From contig NZ_JACJVR010000079.1 in assembly GCF_014212175.1 (NCBI RefSeq), positions 1 through 64,000 on the forward strand: 64,000 nt of DNA, given 5' to 3'. The position numbers and the translations under genes were made by a program. Positions within the stretch are counted from its first letter, which is position 1. Each line of letters starts with the position of its first letter. The DNA is from Cohnella xylanilytica (GTDB taxonomy: Bacteria; Bacillota; Bacilli; Paenibacillales; Paenibacillaceae). Below the pieces are notes generated by a model. It saw nothing but the letters and a program-made list of their open reading frames with translations. It did not search any database and had not been told where the DNA came from. Positions 49,747 to 58,464 of the stretch are shown here, piece by piece.

Positions 49747-49764
49747 TTATAATTATTATTATAA
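49747..49764. promoter_or_regulatory. PerR box between perR and katA
   Basis: TTATAATTATTATTATAA contains a 15-base window matching the PerR consensus TTATAATNATTATAA at 14 of 15 positions, with a second overlapping half-site. It lies 68 bp before the perR start and 117 bp before the katA start. Confidence 0.82.
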
Positions 49765-49880
49765 AATATTGACTATCATATGACTAGCGTTTAAAGTGGG
49801 ATTGAAGCCATCCATCGAATCCGTCATCTCGTTGAAGGAACGTGAACGAATCTCTATCGAGCGGGAAGGGAGAATGAGTC

Positions 49881-51347
49881 ATGGACAGATTGACCACCAA
49901 CCAGGGGGTCCCCATCGGGGACAATCAGAACTCGAGAACGGCCGGACAACGAGGACCGACTTTATTGGAGGATTACCAGCTGCTGGAGAAGCTCGCCCAC
50001 TTCGACCGCGAGCGGGTGCCGGAGCGCGTCGTGCACGCGCGGGGCGCCGGAGCGCACGGCGTGTTCAAGCTGACCCACAGCATGAAGCGCTACACGAAGG
50101 CCGCCTTCCTGCAGGACGAAGGCACGGAGACGCCGGTGTTCGTCCGCTTCTCCACCGTCATCCACGGCCAGCATTCGCCGGAGACGCTGCGCGATCCCCG
50201 CGGCTTCGCCGTCAAGTTCTACACGACGGAAGGCAATTACGACTTCGTCGGCAACAACCTCCCGGTCTTCTTCATCCGGGACGCCATGAAGTTCCCGGAC
50301 ATGGTCCACGCTCTGAAGCCGGATCCCCGCACCAATATCCAGCATGAAGACCGCTATTGGGACTTCATGTCCCTGACGCCGGAATCGACGAACATGCTGC
50401 TGCACCTGTTCTCCGACGAAGGCATTCCCGCCGACTACCGCCACCTGAGGGGCTCCAGCGTTCACGCCTTCAAGTGGATCAACGCCTACGGCAACACCGT
50501 CTACGTGAAGCTGCGCTGGGTGCCGAAGCAAGGAATCAAGAACCTGACCCGGCAGGAGGCGTCCGCCATCCAGGCGGTCGACTTCAACCACGCCAGCCGC
50601 GACCTGTACGAGGCGATCGAACGCGGGGACTACCCCGAATGGGACCTGTTCGTCCAAATTCTCGATCCCGCCGATATCGACAGCTTCGACTTCGATCCGC
50701 TCGACGCGACGAAGGATTGGTTCGAGGACGTCATCCCGTACCAGCCGGTCGGCACGATGACGCTGAACCGGAACCCGGCCAACGTCTTCTCCGAGACCGA
50801 ATCCGTCGGCTTCAATCCCGGCGTCGTCGTTCCCGGCATCGAGCCGTCCGAAGACAAGCTGCTTCAAGGCCGCCTGTTCTCCTACTCGGATACCCAGCGG
50901 TACCGGATCGGGACGAACTACCTGCAGCTGCCGATCAACTGCCCGTTCGCCCAGGTGAACAACAACCAGCGCGACGGGGCGATGCCCTTCAAGCAGCAGA
51001 ACTCCCATATCAATTACGAGCCGAACCGCTACCAGGATACGCCGAAGGAGGACCCGGCCTTCAAGGACGCGGCCGCTCCGCTGAACGGCACGGCGGGAAG
51101 GCAGAAGATCGACAAGACGAACGACTTCGGCCAGGCGGGCCAAGTGTGGAACCGCTACTCCGACGAGCAGAAGGAAGCCGTCCTGAGCAATCTGGCGGCC
51201 GACCTCGCGCCCGTGGCGGAGCCGACCAAGCTGCGCGCTGTGTGCAACTTCTATCGCGCGGACGCCGAGCTCGGCCAGCAGCTGGCGGACCGGCTGCAAG
51301 TCGATATTACGCCGTACATCAGCCACGCGGCCGTGCCGCATAATTGA
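49881..51347 (+). CDS. katA: Heme catalase KatA
   Basis: A 488-residue small-subunit monofunctional catalase that splits hydrogen peroxide. It has the catalytic histidine in RVVHARGAGAHGVF, Asn in VGNNLPVFFIRDAMKFPD and the heme-ligand tyrosine in RLFSYSDTQRYRIG. The N-terminal LTTNQGVPIGDNQNS and overall length match clade 3 bacterial KatA. AAGGGAGAATGAGTC precedes the ATG. It is divergent from perR with a shared PerR box and ends at a strong hairpin. Confidence 0.97.
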   Translation: MDRLTTNQGVPIGDNQNSRTAGQRGPTLLEDYQLLEKLAHFDRERVPERVVHARGAGAHGVFKLTHSMKRYTKAAFLQDEGTETPVFVRFSTVIHGQHSPETLRDPRGFAVKFYTTEGNYDFVGNNLPVFFIRDAMKFPDMVHALKPDPRTNIQHEDRYWDFMSLTPESTNMLLHLFSDEGIPADYRHLRGSSVHAFKWINAYGNTVYVKLRWVPKQGIKNLTRQEASAIQAVDFNHASRDLYEAIERGDYPEWDLFVQILDPADIDSFDFDPLDATKDWFEDVIPYQPVGTMTLNRNPANVFSETESVGFNPGVVVPGIEPSEDKLLQGRLFSYSDTQRYRIGTNYLQLPINCPFAQVNNNQRDGAMPFKQQNSHINYEPNRYQDTPKEDPAFKDAAAPLNGTAGRQKIDKTNDFGQAGQVWNRYSDEQKEAVLSNLAADLAPVAEPTKLRAVCNFYRADAELGQQLADRLQVDITPYISHAAVPHN

Positions 51348-51356
51348 CGCGCTCTT

Positions 51357-51383
51357 CCGGCTTGGGCCGCACGCCCAAGCCGG
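51357..51383 (+). terminator. Hairpin after katA
   Basis: The perfect eleven-base arms CCGGCTTGGGC / GCCCAAGCCGG with a five-base loop lie ten bases after the katA stop. The T run is weak. Confidence 0.7.
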
Positions 51384-51396
51384 TTCCGCTTATGAC

Positions 51397-51432
51397 GAAG
51401 CCCCGGGCCTATCCGCTAGGTTCCGGGGCTTC
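51397..51432. terminator. Second hairpin between katA and the next convergent gene
   Basis: The arms GAAGCCCCGG / CCGGGGCTTC flank a 16-base loop, 30 bp from the stop of the minus-strand gene at 51462. Probably its terminator. Confidence 0.55.
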
Positions 51433-51461
51433 TTGCGGGTCTTCCGTCCGGATCCGGACCT

Positions 51462-51962
51462 TCATACCGGCACGCCGTAGTCGATCTCGAACGTCGCTCC
51501 GAGCGGGATGAGTTCGTACAGGTACCGGTCGATCAGCTCCTTCTCGACGTCCGTCAGCGCGGCGGGGGTGCGGACGCTCAGGTAGATCGTTCCGGTCCAC
51601 GGGTTGTATTCGTTGAAGGAGATGCGCCCGCTGGAGAACAGCCCGTTCATCACGTTCACGATTCCTTGCAGGTCGAGGCTGCGGTTCATGGCGGCCCGCT
51701 GGATGCACTCGGGCACTTCGTCCACCGGCGGGACCTTCTCGTCCTGGATCTTGGAGTATTCCTTGATGCGGAAGCAGACGTAGGGAATGAGATCCGTCGC
51801 GGCGAACCGCTTGAGCGCGGTGCGGTCCGCGTCCTCGAGCCGAAGCTGGTCGTTCCAGGCGTAGATCGTCGCCATATGTTTGCCGCCCGTATGAATTCGA
51901 ACGTATCGAAGATGCGGAAAGCGCTTCCTGATTAGACTCTCAGATAATAACCGGGTACCCAT
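51462..51962 (-). CDS. Conserved protein of unknown function
   Basis: A 166-residue soluble protein. An N-terminal basic region (RLLSESLIRKRFPHLRYVRIHTGG) is followed by a compact alpha/beta domain with YVCFRIKEYSKIQ, VPECIQRAAMNRSLDLQGIVNVMNG and YNPWTGTIYLSVRTPAALTDVEKELIDRYLYELIPLG. No signal peptide or membrane helix. I do not recognise the family. The ATG at 51962 follows GGGGTGAG. It stands alone, convergent with katA. The 267 bp between it and the next gene show no gene I can support. Confidence 0.75.
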   Translation of the reverse strand: MGTRLLSESLIRKRFPHLRYVRIHTGGKHMATIYAWNDQLRLEDADRTALKRFAATDLIPYVCFRIKEYSKIQDEKVPPVDEVPECIQRAAMNRSLDLQGIVNVMNGLFSSGRISFNEYNPWTGTIYLSVRTPAALTDVEKELIDRYLYELIPLGATFEIDYGVPV

Positions 51963-52229
51963 CGAGCTCACCCCATATCTTAAAGTTTAAGGACCGGAAT
52001 GATTGCGCTTACAGGATGACCGTCTTCAATTCGATTCGCTTCTCTGCATTACTATATGCCGCCGGAATGCCGCCGGATTCCTTCGCAACCCGGCCGGCCG
52101 CAAATTTCCTCGTTCCCTATCCCCTCCTTGCCCTCCTCATTCCGTGAACGACGGCTGCATTTGTAACCGCCTTCATTATATCACTTTTATTTCCATCCCG
52201 AACACCGAATCTCGCCCGCGGCGCCTTCT

Positions 52230-52943
52230 TCAGCAGATGCATGTTTTCTTCTTCGCCCCGAGCTTGCCGGCGGCCTTGATCTTGGCGATGTAGTCTTCCG
52301 CCAGCGGCACCTTGCAAGCCGTCCCGCCCATGTCGACGTCGACCTTCCCGATGGCCCGGGCCGCCTCGAGCGCTTCTTCGTGGAGAGCTTCGACGCTGCT
52401 TCCGACGGCGATGACGAACCCGTTCATCGTATAGCGGACGCGGTTCGCCGCTTCCCGGATGCCGGTCTCTGCCCGCCGCAGCAGGCTTCGGATCTCGTTC
52501 AAGTCGAGCCGGTCGTCCGGCGTGATCAGGATATAGTTCGCGTACGCGCTCCAGCCGCAAGAAGCGACCGTCTCCTCCCCGGAAGCGATCCATTCGCGGG
52601 CCAGCTCCAGCGCGTGCGGACTCTCGGCGGCAACGCCGGCCACCGCGTATTCGGCCAGCATGTACCAGTTGGCGGCGCGCGCCCAATCCCGCAGCATGTC
52701 CTTGGTTGCCGTCTTCGGATCGACGGTCAGGCCGGCCAAGTACATGGCGTCGCTGTTGCCGGTATCGTACAACGCCCGGGCGAGGCTCTGATCCTTCTTC
52801 ACGTCCTTGACCAGCTTCTTCAAATCTCCGACCTTCACGCCGAACAGAGGCTCCTTGGCCCCGTGGCGGACGAACGTCCGCTTGGTCTGTTCCGTCCCCA
52901 ACTGCTCGAGCTTGTCCATGATCTCTTCCAACGTGACCGGCAT
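52230..52943 (-). CDS. DNA alkylation repair protein (AlkD-like HEAT repeat)
   Basis: A 237-residue all-helical protein of the AlkD/ALR superfamily: TFVRHGAKEPLFGVKVGDLKKLVKDVKKDQSLARALYDTGNSDAMYLAGL is the family N-terminal signature, and CGWSAYANYIL matches the middle region. AlkD excises alkylated bases without base flipping; whether this paralogue is a glycosylase is uncertain. It ends KKTCIC, an unusual cysteine tail. GAAGGAGAG precedes the ATG. Confidence 0.85.
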   Translation of the reverse strand: MPVTLEEIMDKLEQLGTEQTKRTFVRHGAKEPLFGVKVGDLKKLVKDVKKDQSLARALYDTGNSDAMYLAGLTVDPKTATKDMLRDWARAANWYMLAEYAVAGVAAESPHALELAREWIASGEETVASCGWSAYANYILITPDDRLDLNEIRSLLRRAETGIREAANRVRYTMNGFVIAVGSSVEALHEEALEAARAIGKVDVDMGGTACKVPLAEDYIAKIKAAGKLGAKKKTCIC

Positions 52944-52987
52944 GCGGCACTCTCCTTCGCCGTTCTTCGCTTCTCCCTTATTCTATC

Positions 52988-53030
52988 GAAAAAAAAGAAC
53001 GAGAGCATCCCGCCCGCTCGGCCGGGATGC
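52988..53030 (-). terminator. Terminator after the GyrI-like effector protein gene
   Basis: On the minus strand GCATCCCG / CGGGATGC pairs and is followed within ten bases by a run of eight T. It lies between the effector protein gene and the DNA alkylation repair gene. A second stem (GAAGCC...GGCTTC, about 53079-53107) lies just before it. Confidence 0.65.
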
Positions 53031-53125
53031 CCTTCCCTTCGCTTCGAAGCCTTATTCTCCTCTTCCGCCGACAGACCGAAGCCCCGGACCTTCGTCCGAG
53101 GCTTCTCTTCTCTCGTTGCGCCGAT

Positions 53126-53629
53126 TTACTTCTTCGGGGCGACGGGGATTAGAATCTCGAACTCCGGGTCCCGGTCGTACGGATCCTGCTCCATCGGATA
53201 GACCTCGAAGTGGGTGAGCTCTCCCGGATGAACGGCGCAGCCCTGCTCTTCGATCCATTGGTACAGGTTCCGATAGGAGCGATCGATGCTCTGGCCCTTG
53301 CGATGGCGGCAGGACGCGTAGGCGAGAGCCGGGACGGACACGGCCGTCATCCCTTCCGGAACGGCGGCTTCCCCGCCCTCGCTCCCGACTTCGACGGCCG
53401 CGACGTGCACGAACCCTTCGCCGCCCGGATACGCATGGTAGGACAGCCCGAGCAAGCTTCCCGGGTCCTTCGCCCCCTCGATCTCTCCCAAGCGCTCCTT
53501 GAACCGCTTCTGCATGGCCCGGATGCCTCCCGCTCCCGCCTCCGCGAACGTGCCTTCCCACCGCAGGCCCACCGCGCGGAACGCGGGCTTGTTCACGATC
53601 GCCGCCTCGGTCTTCTGCTCCTCTGCCAA
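53126..53629 (-). CDS. Stand-alone GyrI-like/SOUL effector-binding protein
   Basis: A 167-residue protein with a GyrI-like small-molecule-binding fold: VNKPAFRAVGLRWEGTFAEAG, YHAYPGGEGFVHVAAVEV, YASCRHRKG and a final HFEVYPMEQDPYDRDPEFEILIPV. No DNA-binding domain is attached. I chose the TTG start at 53629 because a perfect AAGGAGG sits eight bases upstream; the ATG upstream at 53689 would overlap the promoter. It is divergent from a regulator carrying the same kind of effector domain, suggesting a linked ligand response. Confidence 0.85.
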   Translation of the reverse strand: MAEEQKTEAAIVNKPAFRAVGLRWEGTFAEAGAGGIRAMQKRFKERLGEIEGAKDPGSLLGLSYHAYPGGEGFVHVAAVEVGSEGGEAAVPEGMTAVSVPALAYASCRHRKGQSIDRSYRNLYQWIEEQGCAVHPGELTHFEVYPMEQDPYDRDPEFEILIPVAPKK

Positions 53630-53649
53630 CGGAATTCCTCCTTCTTCGA

Positions 53650-53698
53650 TTGCTTGTCTCGAACCCATCATACTATAATATACTGACAAATCCTGTCA
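53650..53698. promoter_or_regulatory. Divergent promoters with a TGACA-N5-TGTCA operator
   Basis: Plus strand: TTGCTT (53650-53655) and a perfect TATAAT (53674-53679), 18 bp apart. Minus strand: GTGACA and TATAGT, 16 bp apart, in the same sequence. The perfect inverted repeat TGACAAATCCTGTCA (53684-53698) covers the minus -35 and the plus start site, so one repressor could control both genes. Confidence 0.65.
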
Positions 53699-53735
53699 CA
53701 ATTTAACTCGAACAAAAAAGGAGACCGCGGCGCCG

Positions 53736-54434
53736 ATGACCAAAACAAGGCGGCTGATGGAATTGACGGCGGTCGTCTACGAGCGGGGGCGCTTCACCGC
53801 GGACGAGCTGGCCGCCGAGTTCGGCGTCTCGTACCGGACGATGCTGCGCTACTTGCAGGAGCTGAGCGGGCTGGGCGTCCCGCTGTACTCCGAGGTCGGC
53901 CGCTCGGGCGGCTACGGGGTGCTCGGGCGCAGAAGCCCGGGCGCGGCGGGGACGGCCGGCGAACCGCTGCTGAAGAAGCTGTTCCGTCCCGCTTCGTTCG
54001 TCGTCGGGCTCGAGATGACCGCTCCTTTTACGGCCGTGTCCCTGTCCAACGCCATCGTTCCGGAGCTGTGGGCGCAATGGGAGATGAGGTCGGCGGAGAT
54101 CGCCCGGCCCGTCGATCCCCGAACGCGGGTCGGCGCCGTGCGCAGCCGCGGCCCCGAATACCGGTATATCGCGGGAGCCGAAGTCGCCTCCCTTCGCGTC
54201 GTGCCGGACGGGATGGCCGGAATCGAGCTCCCCGCGAAGGCGTACGCCGTCTACCGGCACGACGGGGCGTACCGGCGGGAAGACCGCGACGGGACGTACT
54301 TCCGGGCGCTGGAGAAGCTGCGCTCGAACGGCATGGAGCACGATCCGGACGCCTGGGGACTCGAGATCTTCCGTTCGTCCGGGGACGGACCGCCGGACGG
54401 GACGGAATGCGAGATTTACATCCCGCTGAAGTGA
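53736..54434 (+). CDS. YafY-like HTH regulator with GyrI-like effector domain
   Basis: A 232-residue regulator: an N-terminal HTH_11 winged helix (RRLMELTAVVYERGRFTADELAAEFGVSYRTMLRYLQELSGLGVPLYSEVGRSGGYGVL) as in YafY/DeoR-type proteins, but instead of a WYL domain a GyrI-like effector domain follows (EYRYIAGAEVASLRVVPDGMAGIELPAKAYAVYRHDG ... FRSSGDGPPDGTECEIYIPLK). AAAAGGAGACC precedes the ATG. It is divergent from the stand-alone effector-binding protein and probably binds the palindrome between them. Confidence 0.88.
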   Translation: MTKTRRLMELTAVVYERGRFTADELAAEFGVSYRTMLRYLQELSGLGVPLYSEVGRSGGYGVLGRRSPGAAGTAGEPLLKKLFRPASFVVGLEMTAPFTAVSLSNAIVPELWAQWEMRSAEIARPVDPRTRVGAVRSRGPEYRYIAGAEVASLRVVPDGMAGIELPAKAYAVYRHDGAYRREDRDGTYFRALEKLRSNGMEHDPDAWGLEIFRSSGDGPPDGTECEIYIPLK

Positions 54435-54506
54435 TCGGACCCGCCGCATGAGGACAAGGACCGGCGCATACACTGAATCGTTCATTGACGCCGGGAGAGT
54501 GAGAGC

Positions 54507-54794
54507 ATGGCCCGCAAGCATCGGTCCGAGATCGTGATCTGCGTCGTGACGAGAGGCGACCTGATCAAGTTCTTCGCCTACGATATCGTTCTGAGCTCGG
54601 TTCTGTACGTCGGGCTCAAAAAAATCCATCTGCACGAATGGGTCGCCATGGCCGGAAGCTCCCTCTTTCCGGTCGTCATGCGCGAGACGTTCCACCGCCG
54701 CCCTCGCCACGGGCGGAAGGCCGAACGCCGCAGGCTGCCCGCCGGGCAGCCTCTGGTTCTCGCGAGGCAGGATTCGGCGCCGGGACCGGCCTGA
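54507..54794 (+). CDS. Small membrane-associated protein of unknown function
   Basis: 95 residues: a hydrophobic stretch (IKFFAYDIVLSSVLYVGLKKI) and a second weaker one (WVAMAGSSLFPVVM), then a strongly basic Arg/His-rich tail. GGGAGAGTGAGAGC precedes the ATG. I do not recognise a family. It could be co-transcribed with the upstream regulator (72-bp gap). Confidence 0.6.
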   Translation: MARKHRSEIVICVVTRGDLIKFFAYDIVLSSVLYVGLKKIHLHEWVAMAGSSLFPVVMRETFHRRPRHGRKAERRRLPAGQPLVLARQDSAPGPA

Positions 54795-54879
54795 CGGCAG
54801 GCTCCCGCCTAGCCTCTGCGCTCCCTTGTCGTCCCCTCATCCCAGCCTTCCCTTCCGGCCCCTTCCCGTCCCTTCCCTG

Positions 54880-55710
54880 TCAAGACAAGCCCGTCCACTC
54901 CAAGCTTCTCTCGTACAGCCGCCGCTGAAGCTCCTCGTCGTAGGAGACCGGAACGGACCGCTTCGGCTTGCCGTCCTTGAAGTATCGGCCGGTCAGCGAC
55001 TCGGCTTCCGGCGAGGAGGCCAGGTACAGCGACGTTCTCGCCCCCTTCTCGGGAGAGGCCATGAACAGCTTCATAAGCGGACGCGCGAACGCGGGAGCCA
55101 CTCGCGAAGCTTGCGGCGTATAGACGACCCCTGGATGCAGCGCATTCACTGTAATTCCCCGACCCCGGACGCGCCCGGCCAAATAGTAGGTCATCAGGAC
55201 GACCGCCAGCTTCGCCTGCCCGTACGCTTGGAAGCTGCCGTAGGCCGCCGGGTTCGGCAGGTCCTCCGGGTCGAGCCGCTTCGCCTGCACCTCCGAAGCC
55301 ACGTTCACGACGCGGGCGCGTCCGCCCTTCTCGAGCTCCTCCAGCAGCAGATGGGTCAGCAGGAACGGCGACAAATAATTGACGGCGAGCGTCATCTCGA
55401 ACCCGTCGGGGCTCGTCTGTCGCTTCGGGAACAGTCCCCCGGCGTTGTTGACGAGAACGTGCAGCCGGCCGTACCGTTCCCGGACTTGCTCCGCCAGCCG
55501 GCGAACGTCCCGCTGGGAGCTCAGTTCGGCGATCAGCAGATCGACGTTCCGGTTCCCGGTCGTCTCCGCGATCTCCCGGCGGGCCGCCTCCCCGCGTTCG
55601 GGATTGCGGCACGCCAGGACGACCCTCGCTCCTTGCCTCGCCAAGCCGGCCGCCGTGGCCAGGCCGATTCCGGAATTCGCGCCCGTCACCAGGCAGATCC
55701 GATCCTTCAT
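54880..55710 (-). CDS. Retinol-dehydrogenase-like SDR
   Basis: A 276-residue SDR: VTGANSGIGLATA, Arg in ACRNPERGEA (NADP-type selection), NNAGGLF, catalytic Ser in VNVASEVQ, YGQAKLA with Tyr and Lys, HPGVVYTP. The layout matches RDH/WWOX-like extended C-terminal SDRs. The ATG at 55710 follows GGGAGGGG; a 400-codon upstream frame extension is antisense to the methyltransferase gene and is rejected. The substrate is unknown. Confidence 0.92.
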   Translation of the reverse strand: MKDRICLVTGANSGIGLATAAGLARQGARVVLACRNPERGEAARREIAETTGNRNVDLLIAELSSQRDVRRLAEQVRERYGRLHVLVNNAGGLFPKRQTSPDGFEMTLAVNYLSPFLLTHLLLEELEKGGRARVVNVASEVQAKRLDPEDLPNPAAYGSFQAYGQAKLAVVLMTYYLAGRVRGRGITVNALHPGVVYTPQASRVAPAFARPLMKLFMASPEKGARTSLYLASSPEAESLTGRYFKDGKPKRSVPVSYDEELQRRLYERSLEWTGLS

Positions 55711-55899
55711 TTCCGTTGCCCCTCCCGCGCGATTATCGTTATTTCCCACTATAAGGTTATTGTAGAGGCCGAGCGGCGGCTTGTCGATCCGGATGCCGCG
55801 CTCCCGGCGCTCCGCATTGCATTCGGCGGCGAATGCCGATAAGGTGGTGGAAGAAGACAGAACGCGCTCGTTCAGACTCAAGCGAAGGCGGGAAGGGCC

Positions 55900-56838
55900 A
55901 TGACCGACTATCTCTATACATATGCATGCCACGAAGACGAGGCGGACCTGTGCGCCATGGAGCTGCGCGCCCTGTTCGGGACGGAGGCCGGCCCCGGCAT
56001 CCTGAAGAGCCCGATCGGAATCGATCCGGGACGGAGCCCTTTTATCAAGGAGAGAATCGAAGTCCTCTACGAGGGGACAAGCGTGGAAGAACTCGCCGGG
56101 TTCGCCGAAGGGCTGGAGCTGGGGGATGCAACGTTCAAGGTCCGCGCGTTGAAAAGAAGCGATCTCCCTCCGCCGGACAAGCCGTCGTTCGAGCGGCTTC
56201 ACGACATCGAGAGGGAGATCGGCTCCCGAATCCGGGGAAGGGCCGACGTCCGGCATCCGGACCGGGCGTTCGGAGTCGCGGCCTTCGGGGGACGCTGGCA
56301 CTTCGGCCCGTACGCGAAGAGCTCCGCCCTCTGGCATCGCCACCTGCGCAAGCCCCGCGCGTACTCCATCGCGCTGCCCACGAGGCTCGCCCGGGCGGTC
56401 GCGAACATCGCCGTCCCCGACCCGGCCGGCGTCAAGGCGATCGATCCGTGCTGCGGCATCGGCACGGTGCTGGTCGAGGCCCTCTCGATGGGAATCTCCA
56501 TCGCGGGGCGCGACATCAACCCGCTCGCCGTCCAAGGCGCGCGGGAGAATCTCGCCCACTTCGGCCTCGCGGGCGAAGTCGCCCTCGGCTCCATCGCGGA
56601 GATCGAGGAGCGCTACGACGCGGCCGTCGTCGATCTTCCGTACAATCACGTCTCCCGGATCTCGCCGGAGGAGCGGCGCGCGATCGCGGAGCACGCCCGC
56701 CGGATCGCGGATCGGGCCGTCTTCCTGTCGATCGAGCCGATCGACGATCTGCTGGCCGGCGCCGGCTTCGAGATCGTCGACCGCTGCCTCGCGCGGAAGG
56801 GCGCCTCCTTCGCGCGCCACGTGCTGCTCTGCCGCTGA
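55900..56838 (+). CDS. THUMP-type RNA methyltransferase-like protein
   Basis: A 312-residue protein. The N-terminal half (YLYTYACHEDEADLCAMELRALFG) resembles the first part of Trm11/RlmL-type proteins. The C-terminal half is a Rossmann methyltransferase with IDPCCGIGTVLVEALSMG (SAM site) and VVDLPYNHVS, a variant of the NPPY/DPPY motif used to methylate exocyclic nitrogens in tRNA or rRNA. GCGGGAAGGGCC precedes the ATG. The target nucleotide is unknown. Confidence 0.85.
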   Translation: MTDYLYTYACHEDEADLCAMELRALFGTEAGPGILKSPIGIDPGRSPFIKERIEVLYEGTSVEELAGFAEGLELGDATFKVRALKRSDLPPPDKPSFERLHDIEREIGSRIRGRADVRHPDRAFGVAAFGGRWHFGPYAKSSALWHRHLRKPRAYSIALPTRLARAVANIAVPDPAGVKAIDPCCGIGTVLVEALSMGISIAGRDINPLAVQGARENLAHFGLAGEVALGSIAEIEERYDAAVVDLPYNHVSRISPEERRAIAEHARRIADRAVFLSIEPIDDLLAGAGFEIVDRCLARKGASFARHVLLCR

Positions 56839-56991
56839 GACTCCCTTCCCCTCGGCCGGACCTCCGGCGACGCCAGCAGACCCGCGGCGCGGATCGCCCT
56901 CGCTTGGCCCCCGTTCCGGCTGCCGGCTCAAGCCCTGCGCATATTCGGCCGCCGCAGGGCCACCCTACTTGGCAGATAGGAGGAATTCCGC

Positions 56992-57783
56992 ATGGAACGA
57001 GTACTGCCGGACGACGTCGACTACCTGAGAACGCTGATCGCGAACGTCGTTCTGATCGGCGAGCCAAGCTCCCGGGAATGGGTGCTGGTCGACGCCGGGG
57101 TCGCCACGTTCGCCGACACTATCATGGACTTCGCCAAGGAACGGCATGGCTCGGCCCCGCCGCGGGCGATCGTGCTGACCCACGGCCACTTCGACCACGT
57201 CGGCTCGCTTCGGGAGCTGCTGGAGGCGTGGCCGAACGTCCCGGTCTACGCGCACGAAGCGGAGCTGCCTTATTTGACCGGCCGGGCCGACTATCCGGAA
57301 GCCGATCCGGAAGTGGGCGGCGGTCTGATGGCCCGCCTGTCCCTGCTCTATCCGCACAAGGGAATCGATCTGGGCGACCGGGTGCGGGCGCTGCCGGAGG
57401 ACGGGACGGTCCCCGGGCTTCCCGGGTGGAGATGGATTCACGCGCCCGGCCATACGAAGGGGCAAGTCGCGTTGTTCCGGGAGGCCGACCGGACGCTCGT
57501 CGCGGGAGACGCCTTCATCACGGTCAAGCAGGAGTCCGCCTTCGCCGTCCTGACGCAGGAGAAGGAGATTCACGGACCGCCCGCCTACTTCACGTTCGAT
57601 TGGGACGGAGCCCGGGAATCCGTGCGGCGGCTGGCGGCGCTGGAGCCGCAAGCGGCGGCGACCGGCCACGGCGTCCCGATGGGAGGAGACGAGCTGAGGC
57701 GCGGCCTCGGGCGGCTGGCAGAACAGTTCGACCGGCTGGCCATTCCGGACAACGTATTGGCGAAGGCGAAGACGAGGCCCTGA
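56992..57783 (+). CDS. Metallo-beta-lactamase-fold hydrolase (glyoxalase II-like)
   Basis: A 263-residue MBL-fold enzyme with the full metal motif THGHFDHVGS, the later HAPGHTKGQVALF and VAGDAFI. The LVDAGVATF start and the long insertion with YFTFDWDGARESVRRL are typical of a large uncharacterised MBL branch. TAGGAGGAATTCCGC precedes the ATG. The substrate is unknown. Confidence 0.92.
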   Translation: MERVLPDDVDYLRTLIANVVLIGEPSSREWVLVDAGVATFADTIMDFAKERHGSAPPRAIVLTHGHFDHVGSLRELLEAWPNVPVYAHEAELPYLTGRADYPEADPEVGGGLMARLSLLYPHKGIDLGDRVRALPEDGTVPGLPGWRWIHAPGHTKGQVALFREADRTLVAGDAFITVKQESAFAVLTQEKEIHGPPAYFTFDWDGARESVRRLAALEPQAAATGHGVPMGGDELRRGLGRLAEQFDRLAIPDNVLAKAKTRP

Positions 57784-57877
57784 CGGATTCCGCCCCCTGA
57801 TTGACCCTCCCCCGCTTCGGGTAAACAATCGATGACACCGATTCGCCCAAATTTTTGAGCAGAGGATGGTGGCTGAC

Positions 57878-58039
57878 ATGTCGACCCAGCAGCGCAATAT
57901 CGAAGTGGAGGAGCGCCACGTCGAGCGCAAGTCGGATTCCAGCAAGGTCGCCGCTACGTTTATCAAATACGCGGCTTACCTGATCATTTTCTTCGGAATC
58001 CTCATCTTCCTGATCCGGTACGTGTTCCCCATGCTGTGA
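57878..58039 (+). CDS. 53-residue single-span membrane protein
   Basis: A short gene with a charged, Glu/Arg/Lys-rich N-terminal half (MSTQQRNIEVEERHVERKS) and one C-terminal membrane helix (YLIIFFGILIFLIRYVF) ending MetLeu. An AGAGGATGG site precedes the ATG, and a strong hairpin follows 21 bp after the stop. Small tail-anchored proteins of this kind are common in Paenibacillaceae; I know no function. Confidence 0.75.
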   Translation: MSTQQRNIEVEERHVERKSDSSKVAATFIKYAAYLIIFFGILIFLIRYVFPML

Positions 58040-58060
58040 CGGGAACGGACGAAGAGAGAA

Positions 58061-58092
58061 GAAGAGCCTCGGGCGCAATGCCCGGGCTCTTC
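58061..58092. terminator. Bidirectional terminator
   Basis: The arms GAAGAGCC(T)CGGGC / GCCCGGGCTCTTC with a five-base loop separate the small membrane-protein gene from the convergent gene ending at 58100. Confidence 0.8.
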
Positions 58093-58099
58093 GTTGTCG

Positions 58100-58390
58100 T
58101 TACGCCTCCGGAAGATGCTCCCGGCAGAAGGCGGCCAGCTCCGCTTCCTCTTCCTCCTCCAGGTCGACGTCCAGAAGCCGGTTCGTCGTCCTCTCGAGCA
58201 GGTCGTACTTCACGATGGCCGACTGCTCCCCTTCGACCCGGAAGATAACCCTCGCGTAGACCCCGTGCTCCGAATGAAGCTCGTCGTCCTCCGGGACGTC
58301 CAGGTCGATCAAGAACTCGTAACGCTTGCCCGCCAGAATCCCGAACGGATCCTTCACGAACTCCGCGCTGTATTCCGTTACCTTCAGCAT
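58100..58390 (-). CDS. DUF6509-like small protein
   Basis: A 96-residue soluble acidic protein: LKVTEYSAEFVKDPFGILAGKRYEFLIDLDVPEDDELHSEHGVYARVIF, ending in an acidic helix (DLEEEEEAELAAFCREHLPEA). I recall this pattern as DUF6509, a Bacillales family without known function. The ATG at 58390 follows AAAGGATGAGGGC; the upstream 17 codons lack support. Confidence 0.78.
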   Translation of the reverse strand: MLKVTEYSAEFVKDPFGILAGKRYEFLIDLDVPEDDELHSEHGVYARVIFRVEGEQSAIVKYDLLERTTNRLLDVDLEEEEEAELAAFCREHLPEA

Positions 58391-58464
58391 GCCCTCATCC
58401 TTTCCAAGCCGCATTCTCCTATTATACACCGATCCTTGCATACGCGATCAGCGCCCGGGCGGCC

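Noticed and set aside
49747..49764. Fur box between perR and katA
   Set aside because: The TTATAAT half-sites fit PerR better than the GATAAT half-sites of Fur, and the flanking genes are the classic PerR targets.
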